Origin: Atherinomorus stipes | Taxonomy: Eukaryota; Chordata; Actinopteri; Atheriniformes; Atherinidae | Length of the DNA stretch: 64,000 nucleotides | Direction of reading: 5' to 3' | Assembly (NCBI GenBank): GCA_023101725.1 | Contig: JALJCO010010527.1 | Span: 62,001 to 126,000, forward strand | Shown here: piece after piece, positions 11,201-21,090 of the stretch | Layout: every line of letters starts with the position of its first letter | Numbering within the stretch: the stretch's first letter is position 1 | Position numbers and translations under genes: made by a program | Notes under the pieces: model-generated | The model's input: the letters and a program-made list of their open reading frames with translations, nothing else | The model's database searches: none | Told to the model about the DNA's origin: nothing

Positions 11201-12739
11201 TTTCACACCTTGTTTGGGTGAATTTTGGGGGGTTCAAACATTTTTAATTGAAACTAAGTCAGTTAGTTCTTTCCTGTTAATACCTCTCCTGGCATGGAGA
11301 ACACACTTTCACACTGTCCAGATGCAGGTGGAATATACAAACTGTAGGTATGGTGCAGGTGTACATGAACACATGAACGTGTTCCCCTGAACCTCCAAAG
11401 TTTTTCACCTGCAGGAAATCAGAGTAGAAGGTAGTGAAAGCCGTTATGTGCAAATGGCATCGTCTTAAGACAGTGGTATTTTTTTATTTGTAAAACACAT
11501 TTCACATACAGGACTATTCAAAAGTGCTTTACATAAAATATTAAAACCATCACAGCGGGGTGCTGAAGGAGCATTAACAGAAAATAGACACTTTAAAAAC
11601 TTTTATTAGGCCACTGTGAGCATATTTGCTTCTTTTTCTATTTGGGTGAAATTTCTTTTCCATTTGTGAGGATTCGTCTCTTTTTCTGCTAGTGTTGTGA
11701 GCAAGTCTGTGCACCTCTGTGACCTTTGTAATTATTAGTTATTATGTCTATAACTGAAGTCCGAAAGCGTGGTTGACGTGTTGGTATTAAAAAATGTTTA
11801 GAAGGTATTAAAAACGGTATTAAAAGGCATTAATTTCAGCTTAAGAACTTCTGTATTTTCCCCTGTACAGATAGTGGTGTACTCGCTCATCCCTAGCCTT
11901 GACAACCCTAGGGCTGGGCGATATGGAGCAAATATATCACGATATATTTATTTGAGATGACGATATACGACATATACCGTTTTTTTTACCCTAATTTGTC
12001 TGAAAGTTTCATTTCATATAAAACACGCATACTCCTCAGCAGTCTGGTGGAGAAAACAGCGGCATCACAGCGGGACTTGCACTGAAGTAGCTTTAAGGGA
12101 AACTACGGTGGGGAAACCTGAACATGGTAGCTGCATTTTGGCTACATGCATCAGAGCACGTACATGGCATGCGTCATTGCGCGGAATCCCCACCAGAGCC
12201 TGACGGCTCCAATCCTGATTATAAACAAGTAGCCGGCTGGACTTAGTGGAGTAGTCAGATATATGGCGCATATAAACAAAAGATTAAAATGTGCTCTTGA
12301 AAAAGTTAAAAAGAGAGGGTGGTACTGAGTGGCCTAGTTCCTTCTGTTTAGGAGAGTTATTTCAGTGGGAATGAAAGATTTTCTGTAGAGTTTTTGGGGG
12401 CCAGTTGGACTTTGTAGCGTCTGCCAGATGGAAGTAGCTGGAGCGAGTGATGGATTTTCTGTTCTGATTTTTTAGGCCATTGACGCAGCCTTTGATATCG
12501 CAAAGAAACTGGAGGAGAAGATTGGCGGAACTGCTCAGTACAATATCCCAACTGGAGAAGACATGAGAAACTTCCTTGAAGCTGGTGATGCATTCCTCAA
12601 AGGCTTCAACAACCTTACTGAGTTCATCTCCAAAAATGTACAGAAGTTTGAAGTCCTGGAAAGCTTTCCAGTGAAACAGCGGGACTGTGACCTTCTGAAG
12701 AGTCAGCTGCAAGCTGCCAAGGACTTACCTCTGTGGTAA
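2256..12739 (+). CDS. Two-exon gene, 245-aa acidic protein with one hydrophobic segment; family not recognised
   Basis: Joining 2280-2753 to 12476-12739 gives 158 + 87 codons and a stop, both at phase 0. The donor is GAT|GTAAGT and the acceptor TTTTTTAG|GCC. Residues 1-47 are very acidic (runs such as GVEEAIDGAEEGIEELPEE). Residues about 66-91 are hydrophobic and could span or insert into a membrane (AGFVMKNVAIGVILWGVNMG). They are followed by a Lys-rich stretch (KHKPSDVKKK) and amphipathic helices. The second exon adds a predicted helical tail ending in DLPLW. There is no signal peptide. The 9.7 kb intron is almost entirely repeats. I do not recognise the family and assign no function; the shape suits a small cytosolic or membrane-associated fish-specific protein. 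Intact frames, good splice sites and a Kozak-like ATGG argue for a real gene. An expressed retro-derived gene is possible. Confidence 0.72.
2280..2753 (+). CDS. Coding exon 1 of the unrecognised acidic-protein gene
   Basis: ATG at 2280 in the context TCATTATGG. There are 158 codons ending PISD, then a strong donor GTAAGT at 2754-2759. Without splicing the frame would run only seven codons further to a TGA at 2775. That short tail and the perfect donor make splicing much the better reading. Confidence 0.78.
2754..3081 (+). other. Start of the large intron, with an imperfect ~75-bp duplication
   Basis: Intron sequence before the first hAT element. Two diverged copies of a block holding GACCTGGA, CACCACACC and AGTCAACATGTA occur at about 2776-2840 and 2845-2925. 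Nothing coding is seen. Confidence 0.5.
3424..3444 (+). repeat. Poly-C run of 21 bases
   Basis: Uninterrupted C from 3424 to 3444, continuing into CACCCCACCC. The short proline-rich frames across it are a by-product. Its length is likely to vary and to be error-prone in assembly. Confidence 0.95.
5072..8150. repeat. 40-bp minisatellite, left block (~77 copies)
   Basis: The unit is 40 bp and contains AACAGGTGTAATAAACCTGC and TCAGAATGACAGTAACTAAT. Common variants are AAAGCTGC for AAACCTGC, ATAAC for ATGAC, CAGATG for CAGGTG, and a 4-bp shorter ACATG or ACGTG form. Variants alternate in blocks, which suggests unequal exchange or replication slippage of several units at once. The array was one block before the retroposon at 8151-9238 split it. 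Confidence 0.98.
8151..9238 (+). mobile_element. ORF-bearing retroposon with LINE-like 3' tail, inserted in the minisatellite
   Basis: This 1.09 kb segment interrupts the 40-bp array. TAAT is found at both junctions (GTGTAAT then TTTTTTGG at the left; TTTGATAATAAACC at the right), a short target duplication. It carries a 143-codon ORF, a C-rich and CA-rich 3' untranslated part, and ends with AAAGGGCTATATAAATAAAC and an imperfect (TTGATTTGACTTGATTTGA) tail. A stem-like CTATATAAATAAA end plus a short repeated tail is typical of fish L2-group LINEs and the SINEs they mobilise, so I infer mobilisation in trans by such a LINE. It has no reverse transcriptase of its own. Confidence 0.78.
8164..8595 (+). 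CDS. 143-aa single-pass membrane / coiled-coil ORF of the retroposon
   Basis: The frame is intact from ATG at 8164 (ATCATGG) to TGA at 8593; the upstream extension uses only a TTG. Residues 1-55 include a Cys/Pro stretch (SGQPSCPAETHPAGY) and end in SVEDVEDVYIF. Residues about 57-78 are a strong membrane segment (FGFMIIGFLLIGACIYLVY). The remainder is predicted helix with possible coiled coil (NLLRKIDASLEKL). It lacks reverse transcriptase, endonuclease, nucleic-acid-binding and capsid-like motifs. I do not recognise the family. An intact frame inside a mobile element implies either a recent insertion or selection on the element's protein. Its role is unknown; a captured host gene fragment is the main alternative. 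Confidence 0.65.
   Translation: MDLVGWSLNALDKMRQGSGQPSCPAETHPAGYVMDSWGKWRIMCLSVLSVEDVEDVYIFGFMIIGFLLIGACIYLVYLKYYKLMAAVGKLPEAVCRVANTQTNAICEQNQKLVATLTKSGKQEEILNLLRKIDASLEKLTTGN
9239..10931. repeat. 40-bp minisatellite, right block (~42 copies)
   Basis: Continuation of the 40-bp array after the retroposon. From about 9980 to 10930 the copies are nearly identical and alternate AAACCTGC with AAAGCTGC in an 80-bp rhythm. This block therefore looks younger and more homogenised than the left one. Confidence 0.98.
10932..11866. other. Right arm of the inner hAT-like element
   Basis: AT-rich, non-coding sequence between the minisatellite and the element's right terminus. No transposase fragment is seen on either strand. 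Confidence 0.5.
11909..12290. mobile_element. Partial hAT-derived short element (TAGGGCTGGGCGATATGG end)
   Basis: The left terminus TAGGGCTGGGCGATATGG and the next ~100 bp (ATATCACGATATATTTAT; CTGAAAGTTTCATTTCA) match the complete element at 36701-37320. The matching right terminus is not found, so the right boundary is approximate and the copy seems truncated or diverged. Confidence 0.55.
12476..12739 (+). CDS. Last coding exon of the unrecognised acidic-protein gene
   Basis: Acceptor AG at 12474-12475 after a T-rich tract. There are 87 codons starting AIDAAFDIAKKLEEKIGG and ending KDLPLW, with TAA at 12737-12739. The exon is in phase with the donor at 2753, and its helical, charged character continues that of exon 1. 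Confidence 0.75.
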   Translation, partial: AIDAAFDIAKKLEEKIGGTAQYNIPTGEDMRNFLEAGDAFLKGFNNLTEFISKNVQKFEVLESFPVKQRDCDLLKSQLQAAKDLPLW

Positions 12740-14155
12740 AGAGAGGAGAAGAATGATGATCAGTAAGGCCTAAAGAGTTTTCTCCACATGATTAGCAATA
12801 TCATAAAAATCTCTTTTCACCTCGGGTTTTTGTTTTAAATTTTGCAAATCTGTGTTTAAATGAAATGTATAATGCTTACCTTTTGTATCCATCATTCATG
12901 CTTCTTTTCAAGCTCTTCAGTCTTCGTTTACCTGCCTTATACTCTCTTACAATGATGAATTTTACTCCGACCTATGCTTGCTGAAACAGTAGGAACGATT
13001 GAATAGGAAGAACCTATTACTCGTCTATTTAACCATTAGTATTAAAAAGCGTGTAGCTGTTTCTGAGTGTATACTCTGTCCACTGCAGGGTGTGTTGCCT
13101 GTTGTCATGTTCATCAGTGGTATTACTATAACTAGTGGTATAACTTTGAACCTCTGCACTGTGTTACTGCTGACATGTTGCTGATGTGTCATTTATTAAA
13201 CATTTTTCTTCAATATTACTGCTCTCATTCCATGTCTCCACCTAAAAACTTTGCCTCTCATTTCAAAGTAAGCAATTTGCACAGAATAAATAAAGAGGCT
13301 GAAACATATCCAACAACTGAACCACAAACACTATTAATTTCTTCCACTGACAGGTCCAAACCGGACACATCTGTTGAAAAGGGCTAGAGATCTTCTCAGA
13401 CCCGAGACGTCCTCTAGGACAGTGGTCTCAAACTCAGTTCACCTGAGGACCACTCAGGGCAAAGTCTGGGTGAGGTGGGGCGGTCTGTGTATCATTCAAT
13501 CATTTAATATTCAATTTTAAAAAGAAAAACAAAAAATGAATAATAGCTCAATTTTCCATTATTCCTTTGTGAAATTTGATTTAAAAAAAATCAGTCTATT
13601 TTCCCACTTTTGATTTGAGGTGAGATTAGAATAAGTTCAACTGGAAAAACGTCCCACGTGCAGAAATTCACTTAATATGCAATCTTCTGGATTTCCGTGA
13701 CCCGGAAGTCAGTGTTTTCTTTTGGCGTGTTGCTGAAAAGGCGGTCAATACCATGGCAGCTCCAGTCTTACAGAGAATTTATAAAGGAGATGTTTGAAAA
13801 TGGCAATACACAACAGCCCTGATGTGCATGGTGTGCATGCACACCAGAGGCAGAGAGGGCATGGCCTGCAGCTCAGCTCAACACCTCCCACTCAATCTTC
13901 CCACGGAAACCGCTGGAAAGATCGCACACCGTGAACTCGTGGTCATAGATTCCTTCCTGGACTTCCTGCCTGCTCCTCCACAGGCAGCAGGACCACCAAC
14001 TGTCCGACATCCCGGTGAAAAATGGTGGATTGAAGGTCCCTCCAGATGCTGGAGGAAGGATGCTTGGATGCTGATGTTGCAGGTCTCACCTCAGGGATAC
14101 AGCAGCTTGCCACAACTCTGACATTCACATCCCGTACAATGCCTTTAGAGTCTGG
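12740..14155 (+). other. 3' UTR and downstream sequence of the 12.7 kb exon
   Basis: Non-coding. Possible polyadenylation signals are ATTAAA at 13195 and AATAAA at 13285; I cannot choose between them. Sequence near 13421 (CAGTGGTCTCAAACTC) resembles a hAT terminus, but no partner was found. The frame at 13822-14121 has no recognisable domain and I do not call it. Confidence 0.45.
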
Positions 14156-14879
14156 ATTCAATCAATCAATCAATGAAATTTTATTTATATAGCACCTCTC
14201 ATGCATAACAGCTTTACAAAGTGCTTCACATATTAAAAACAACACATTACATCAACAGTCCCCCAAGTTTATCTCAAACAGCACACATACACATGCATAC
14301 ACACATACCCCCCCCCCCCCCCCAAGAACAGACTTTCCGGAAGACATGGCACCTGGTGAAGGAACGATATTCTGGGGCAGTGAGCCACATAGGCCGCCGC
14401 CACAGGCAGCCCCCCAGATCCAGGCAGACCAGGTCCACACTACAGTTATTAGGCTGCAGTGCTGGACCCCGACCACCCAGACAGGGACACAACCACGGCG
14501 ACGGCCCCAACACTAAAGCAGGCATAGGCCCTGACATGGAGGACCCCATGAGGAAAACACTGGAGGGATTAAAATACCTAAAATAGAAAAAATAGAATAA
14601 AATAAAATAAGAATCAGACAACCTAACAACGGTAATAACAAATAAGACCAGTATACAGAAAAGAATTAGTCTAAATCATACACTTGGTTAAAGGAAGTCA
14701 GTGATCAAAACAGAATTATAAAAACCATAAACTAGTTAAAAAGATAAATAAGTAAATAAATAAAAAGATGACAGGGTAAAAAAGACCCACTTATAAAATG
14801 AATAAAACCTAATTATAAGCTAAACCTAACAGGTAGGTCATGAGCCTTTTCTCAAAAACATAGACAGTCTCTGCAGCCC

Positions 14880-15660
14880 TGAGGCCCTCAGGCAGGCTGT
14901 TCCAAGGGCGGGGGCCATGATGGCAAAACAACGCTTCACCGTAGGTTTTTGTCCGAACCTTGGGAACAACCTGAAGACCGGTACCTGGGGCCCTCAGGCA
15001 GGCTGTTCCAAAGGCGGGTCCATAATGGCAAAATGACGCCTCACCATAGGTTTTGGTCCAAACCTTGGGAACAACCAGAAGGCCGGTACCTGAGAACCTC
15101 AGGCAGGCTGTTTCAAAGGCGGGGGCCATAATGGCAAAATGGCAAAATGGCAAAATGACGTCTCACCATAGGTTTTGGTCTGAACCTTGGGAACAACCAG
15201 AAGGCCGGTACCTGGGGCCCTCAGGCAGGCTGTTCCAAAGGCGGGGGCCATGATGGCAAAACAACGCTTCACCGTAGGTTTTTGTCCGAACCTTGGGAAC
15301 AACCTGAAGACCGGTACCTGGGGCCCTCAGGCAGGCTGTTCCAAAGGCGGGTCCATAATGGCAAAATGACGCCTCACCATAGGTTTTGGTCCAAACCTTG
15401 GGAACAACCAGAAGGCCGGTACCTGAGAAACTCAGGCAGGCTGTTCCAAAGGCGGGGGCCATAATGGCAAAATGGCAAAATGACGCCTCACCATAGGTTT
15501 TGGTCCAAACCTTGGGAACAACCAGAAGGCCGGTACCTGAGAACCTCAGGCAGGCTGTTTCAAAGGCGGGGCCCATAATGGCAAAATGACGTCTCACCAT
15601 AGGTTTTGGTCTGAACCTTGGAAACAACCAGAAGGCCGGTACCTGAGGACCTCAGGGTCC
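14880..15660 (-). repeat. Seven tandem copies of ~106-120 bp inside the LINE ORF2 3' end
   Basis: A block containing CTCAGGCAGGCTGTTCC, GCCATAATGGCAAAATG, TCACCATAGGTTTTGGTCC and AACCTTGGGAACAACC repeats seven times. On the minus strand it encodes the conserved WNSLPEG(L/P)R segment of the ORF2 C-terminus. A GGCAAAAT sub-repeat accounts for the length differences. The last copy continues into AAETVYVFEKRLMTYLLGLA, the usual C-terminal end of L2-type ORF2. Confidence 0.93.
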
Positions 15661-16261
15661 ACGAGGGCTCATACCTTAAAACCAGGTCAGATAAATAAGA
15701 AGGCCCAAGACCATGAAGACATTTATAAACAGTGTTGGGAACATTACTAAGTAATTAATTATAGTTACTAATTACTTCTCAAAAAAAGTAATGGCGTTAG
15801 TAACTGAGTTACAGCTTTATAAAAATAACTAATTATTTGGAAAAGTAATTTTTCTGTTACTTTTAAATGTTCCTTTAGATGTCATTTTAAATTAATCTCA
15901 ATAAACCTATTAAATTAATCTTTATGTTGAATTAATATAAAAGTGAATATCAGGACTAATGTGTGAAATCAATGGAAACTATACAGAATAAATGACTAAC
16001 AGAGAAATCATGGACACTCAGACTGATGGATGTTGTGGCTCCGTCTCCTCCTCAGGAGCTTCATGTGGTTATAACGGCCAAACACACGAAGAAGAAACAC
16101 GAACTAGTCAACGTTTCTCATCATGTTCGTGTTTTTTTTGTTGTTTTTTTTATCTCTGAAGGAAACTGATGTTTGTGATGATTCCAGTTTATAATTCTCC
16201 CCGTTCTGCGCACGTGTGTTCAGCTGCGCAGATTGACTGGGGTTTGCAATGACAGTCCTTC

Positions 16262-16282
16262 ATCATCATCATCATCATCATC
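16262..16282 (+). repeat. (ATC)n microsatellite
   Basis: Seven ATC units, CATCATCATCATC, in the left arm of the 5.87 kb element. Short frames here are poly-Ser or poly-Met by-products. Confidence 0.9.
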
Positions 16283-16336
16283 ACTGTTTCTGTACCGTTT
16301 CGGTCAGATGAAGACGGATCCAATGTGCAGAACTTG

Positions 16337-16470
16337 TGTATCTTTTTTTTTTTTCTACTTGTCCTGTCCAGCATCGAAGCAAGCAGAATGGAAATCTGAT
16401 TGCTTTATTGTGTTGAACAGTTTTGCTTTATCAAGCGGAGCTTTATGAACATAAGGATCCACTTGATATC
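16337..16470 (+). repeat. Subterminal inverted repeat, left copy
   Basis: The block with CTTGTCCTGTCCAGCATCG, AAGCAAGCAGAATGGAAATC and GCGGAGCTTTATGAACATAA recurs inverted at 20935-21090 in the same element. It marks the subterminal arms around a 4.5 kb core. Confidence 0.88.
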
Positions 16471-16949
16471 CTGTTTATTCATTTTATTTTTTTTAATTAA
16501 ACATTTGTCTATTACACCATTCCATTTCATACTGCTGGGCCTGACAAGGAGAAATGAAAGTTAACAGAGGTAATGATAGAAAGTGAAACAGAGAGAAAGG
16601 AGTAAGGAAGAGGAAGAGAGAGAGGAGAGAAAACATGAATCCACTTACACAGTTCACTGGTACATCTGTACAGCGATCCCTAAACAACATTCCAAGGTCT
16701 CTGTCGGAAAACCAAACTAGCAATCCCCTACAGGAGGACCTGCAGGTGGCTTAAATATCCTCAGATCATACAAACACACGCAGAACTACGCAGAGAAGAG
16801 GTACAACCTAGTCAGCGCAATGGGAAGTAGAGAAGAGGTAAAACCTAGTCCTCGCAATGGAAAGCAGCATCACAGCATCAACATGCATAATAAAGGGTCT
16901 CCGTGGTGATACAGTCATGCAGATGCCGCCTCGTCTCTGCAAGGAGGAG

Positions 16950-17875
16950 GAAGCCCGCAAGGCTCACGACCCAGGCCCCCAGCAGCCACCCAGAGGCCCA
17001 GATCCCAGCTACCCCCCCCCCCAAAGAGCGGACATGCATCCCCCGAAGGGCGGCAAAAGGCGGCCCCAGCCGGAGCCCCCCGCGGTCTGGGGGCCTAGGC
17101 CCCAGCAGACCAAGACCAGCAGCTGCCGACCCCACCGGGCCCAGGGCCCAAGCACCCAGGAGCAGCCCCCCCACCCGACCCGGGTGGTGCGACCGAAACC
17201 CAGGAGGACCAGACCCCCCATACGACACCCCCCCAGGGCAGGCCAGCCCCCACCCCGACGTCCCTGCCCCACACACCTGACACCAGGACGCCATCACTGC
17301 TACCACCCCCTACCCCACCACCACGCTCACACACACACTCCCCACACACATACCCCAACACCCACATGCACTCCCCCCACAAACATACACCCACCCACTC
17401 CGCTCTCCGACCTTACATACCCACACTCACTCCTCCCTCCACCCCCCAACACTCTTCTCCCTCTACCGTCCACACATACCCCCACCTCATGATGCCCTCT
17501 AACACACACATGCACTCCCCCCACATAACTGCACCAACCCCCTCCCTCCACCCCACAGATATGCCCCCACCTCCTTATACCCCCAATACCCCATACAATC
17601 CCCCCCTTACATGTCCGGCCCTGCCCATCCCTCTGACCTATCACACTCCCGCCCTTCCTTCCTTCAGCCCCTCACGACCATCCCTACTAGACACTCACGA
17701 GCATGCCCCTCCTTCCTCCATCCCCCCTTTCCTCCAACCACTTACCCACATCTCCTCCCTCTTCCAGCCCAAGTTCCTCCCTCCCACATTTCCTCTTTCA
17801 CACTCTCATTCATTATTCTCACATACCCACCTCGCTCTTGCCCATGCCCTCGTGCCTCTTGAGTGGTAGCCCGGG
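16950..17875 (+). repeat. C-rich, G-poor low-complexity tract
   Basis: More than 900 bp of CCC/CAC/TCC-rich sequence with almost no G after about 17280. Proline/Thr/Ser frames on the plus strand and Gly frames on the minus strand are composition by-products. Strong strand asymmetry of this kind can form triplex or i-motif/G-quadruplex structure. It lies in the core of the 5.87 kb element. Confidence 0.85.
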
Positions 17876-18115
17876 CTGGGGAAGGAGCCGCGAGCTCCAA
17901 GCCCCCAACATGTTCCTCCCCGCCACCCAGGGGGGTAAAAAAAAAAGCAGCTCTGCGTGCCTCTTGGGGGGTTTGCAGGGCCTGGGGATGGTGGGCCGGT
18001 GACTCTGGCCCCTCCGCTGACCTTGTTCATTCCCGTCCCTGTCCCCCCTCCCTGGCCTGGGGTGGTCGGGCGCCCCCAGGGGCCGAGGCTGGCCCCTCTG
18101 CCCCTCCGCTTTCAG

Positions 18116-18440
18116 GTGCTTGTGTGTTTTCAGCCGCACAAAGTTAGGCACGTCATCAAGCTGGCTAATGCTAACCTGCTAACAGTAATCCGCCAGCTAC
18201 TACTCTGTTAAACTTTGTAAATCGGATAAACGCCAATGCCAAGTTTTCATTCCAGACTGAAGTGATGCTAAGGAAGAAGTGGATTAAAACGACCGATTCG
18301 CCGCGGTGAAGGACCGAACTTTATAATAAAACGACCCACATTTGTTTGTGGCCGGCAGACTGCGCAGTCGTGTTAGCCTGTAAGCACTAGCCAGCTCGAT
18401 GACGTGCCTAAGTTTGTGTGGCTGAAAACACACAAGTGTA
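18116..18440. mobile_element. Short inverted-repeat element, ~325 bp
   Basis: CTTGTGTGTTTTCAGCCGCA at the left is repeated inverted as TGTGGCTGAAAACACACAAG at the right; the arms extend about 47 bp (GGCACGTCATCAAGCTGGCT versus its complement). A diverged copy lies at about 20030-20300 in the opposite arrangement. No target duplication was resolved. Confidence 0.75.
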
Positions 18441-20029
18441 ACCTATTATCTTCTGATTCGCAGCTTCACTTCTTCTAGTGAAATCTGTTTACTAATCCTA
18501 GTTGATAAATCACACAAGTTCACGGTCTTGGCTGCAGGTCACTCTTCCCAGGAATAATTATACTCTTTTTATCCTTATAATAGGAAACTTAATCTCTAGA
18601 TTTGGAAAGGAGATTGGCAGTAGTAACTCTGCTGCTAGGACACCTCCACACTACAAGAAATACACCCACACAATAGTTAGGAAAAAACACAATTTGTATT
18701 ACCAAAATTTGGAGAACAAATTCTGAAATTTGAATACAAGTTGACAATAAATGTGGCAATGTTTGGACAGGACAAAAAAAAATAAAGAAATAACAGAAAT
18801 TTTGTGTAGCCTGGGCTCTGCAATTGATGGATTTCAACCACTATGTGCTCTGTAACATGAAAGTTCTTTGTAGTTTTTCAGCTCGTGCTCCAGGATTCTA
18901 GTGCAACCTCAGTACTCTCCAGTTAATAGAATTCCCTTCCCAGATGATTGTTTCAAACAGGGAGGAATTTTGATGTCAGAGGATCAAGCTTGAACGTACA
19001 ACAAAAAAATTGGGGAAAGCTTTTCCCTCTCTCTTGAATGAGTTCCGTTAAGGTGTTCCTACCACTCCTTGGAAAACGAAAAGCCTTGGACCAGCATCCA
19101 GATGAAAATAGATGAACAGCCACGTTCTACCAGATGGCTGGCTTGCGATGTCCCGGGGAGCACACCTCCCAGGATGAAGAACGACCCAACAAACCAACCT
19201 ATACAAAAGTGTGCAGTAAATTTATAACCAATTTCACTTAGTCCTTACAGCCCCATCTATACCCAGTTAGAACATATAAAAACATTTAATAATCAGGACC
19301 TCCTCCCATCAACATAACAAAATATATACAGCAAGAATATTCACATGTGTACACATCAAAAAAAAAAGATTCAAGTGCCTACTTCAAAATATTACATTAC
19401 AGCAATGCACGTTGCAGCTGCTATACTGCATGGCTGCAGCTGCTTACTAACTACAGGTGAAAACTCAGTTCGGCTCACACTGTTTGCATAAACCAACAAT
19501 TTCTAAAGAAGGGGCATGTTACACATTCTAAGAGGAAAGTAACACACTATCAGTACCTCATGAGACAAGCTAACCGACGGCTAACTCACCAGAGGGGCTC
19601 CACCATGCGGCATGTTTCAATCACGTCGTGTCGAGTGATTTCTCCAACGGCTGACCGCAGCTCTTCTACGGTACAGCTTATTCTTTGCTTTAGCTGTCAA
19701 AAGAAAAGTCTCACTCTCGTCCAATAAATCTCTTAAACATCAGCAACTGACTTCTCTGTTCAATTTTCTGGACTCTCTGTATCAGCTTGGAATCACGTTT
19801 TTCACCGAGCAGGCAAGAGGTAACTGCAGCGTAGCTCCTCAAGAGGCGTTTTGGGAACCTCAGAAACTAGAGCGTCATAGGAAAACCCAACTACATTCAA
19901 CTCAGAAGGCGTTTAAGGAACCTCAGAATTTAGAGCGTCATAATATAACATGGGTTACACAAGCATCTGAAAGCGTCTCCTTTTCTTGCAGTCCCCAGTT
20001 GTTCCACTGGAAACGGGGGGTACAGACCC
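18441..20029. other. Core of the 5.87 kb element, no gene recognised
   Basis: AT-rich sequence without long frames. I see no transposase, protease or reverse-transcriptase motif on either strand. It may be another diverged insertion. Confidence 0.4.
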
Positions 20030-20300
20030 GGATTTTCAGATGTTTGTGTGTTTTAAGACGCACAATGTTAATCACGTCAGTAAACGCTAGCTGGCTAATG
20101 CTAGCATGCTGTGAAGTGCCGGTGTTGTGCCCCACCGGCGACAAACAAACGTGTGTTTTATTATAAAGTTCGGCCCTTCACCGCGGCGAATCGATCGCTT
20201 TGATCCACTTCTTCCTTAGTATCATTTCAGTCTAGAATGAAAACTTGAGTATGTTTGGAGTTTATCCAATTTAAACAGTATAAAAGAGCAGGAACGGCTG
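20030..20300. repeat. Diverged copy of the 18116-18440 element
   Basis: Shares GTTTGTGTGTTTTAAGACGC, GCTAGCTGGCTAATGCTAGC, CCTTCACCGCGGCGAATCG and ACTTCTTCCTTAGTATCA with the first copy or its complement. The order indicates partial palindromes. Confidence 0.65.
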
Positions 20301-20934
20301 ATGTTAACATGGCCCGGAAGAGGAAGTATCCAAAATCCGGGAACTTCCGGTAAGCATGATAATCCCTATTCATGCCCTCCTGGTCTCCCCTTCCCAGACC
20401 TCTCTCCCCCCACTGCTCTACCTCACACACACACACGTAGGGTTTTGGGGAGGGTGCGTGTCAAGCGGGCGTGGTGAGGGGGAGGCACCAAAGTGCCTTT
20501 GTTTGCCACATCTAGAAACAGCCTGCTCCCCAGTTTTAACCACACTTAGACACCTAAACACATAAAATAACAACAGCTCACAACCACTTCTGAGAGGTGG
20601 GCTATATAGCATGTGGAAGGAGGGGGGCCAGTTGGGTGGTCATACCGCCTACGCAACCCCACTCCCGACATGATTGGCACTGCCTCTCAGTTTTAACTGC
20701 AAACAAAACACATCTTACACACAGTCATGGGGGGGGAGGGGGGGGTCCTTTTCTACCCCAGTCTCCCGGGCGCCACTGGGGGGGAGAGGGGAGTAGTGGC
20801 GGCTTCACGCGCAGTGCATTGCAGGGGATCTGCTGGCTCGGGAGATGCCTGGCCTGCTGCGTCGGGGTGGGGGATGAAGGGGTGGGGGGGTGGGGGATGA
20901 AGGGTGGGGGGGGGTGGGGACGAACGTGTAAAAA

Positions 20935-21090
20935 AATAAAGAAGTGGAGCCTTATGTTCATAAAGCTCCGCTGGTAAAGCAAAAACTGTTTAACAAAATA
21001 AAGCAATCAGATTTCCATTCTGCTTGCTTCGATGCTGGACAGGACAAGTAAAAAAGAATAAAAAATAAAAATAAAGAAAGAACTCGTGTA
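20935..21090 (-). repeat. Subterminal inverted repeat, right copy
   Basis: Inverted partner of 16337-16470, sharing GATTTCCATTCTGCTTGCTT and CGATGCTGGACAGGACAAG. The G-rich tract at 20730-20925 just inside it mirrors the C-rich tract on the other side. Confidence 0.88.

Larger units (their letters stand above)
4154..11866. mobile_element. Inner hAT-like element carrying a minisatellite
   Basis: The left end reads CAGGGTGTCCGCGGGG followed by a TAAAAAGTAT-rich region with AAAATTAAGGCC. The right end, read on the minus strand, gives CAGGGGAAAATAC and then GAAATTAATGCC with TTTTTAATACC, so the ends match as inverted repeats. ACAGATA flanks both ends (about 4146-4152 and 11867-11873), a probable 8-bp duplication with one change; the exact boundary is uncertain by 1-2 bases. 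Most of the interior is the 40-bp array; no transposase is visible. Confidence 0.7.
3082..11895. mobile_element. Outer hAT-type element, 8.8 kb including later insertions
   Basis: The ends are TACAGATGAG at the left and CTCATCCCTA at the right, an imperfect inverted pair. They are flanked by a perfect 8-bp duplication GCCTTGAC (3074-3081 and 11896-11903), as expected for hAT transposition. No transposase was found, so it is non-autonomous or decayed. Without the insert starting near 4154 it would be only about 1.1 kb. It lies wholly inside the intron of the 2280-12739 gene. Confidence 0.82.

Noticed and set aside
16857..17869. Long proline/threonine-rich frames on the plus strand and glycine-rich frames on the minus strand
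   Set aside because: They come from C-rich low-complexity DNA, overlap in several frames and have no domain character.
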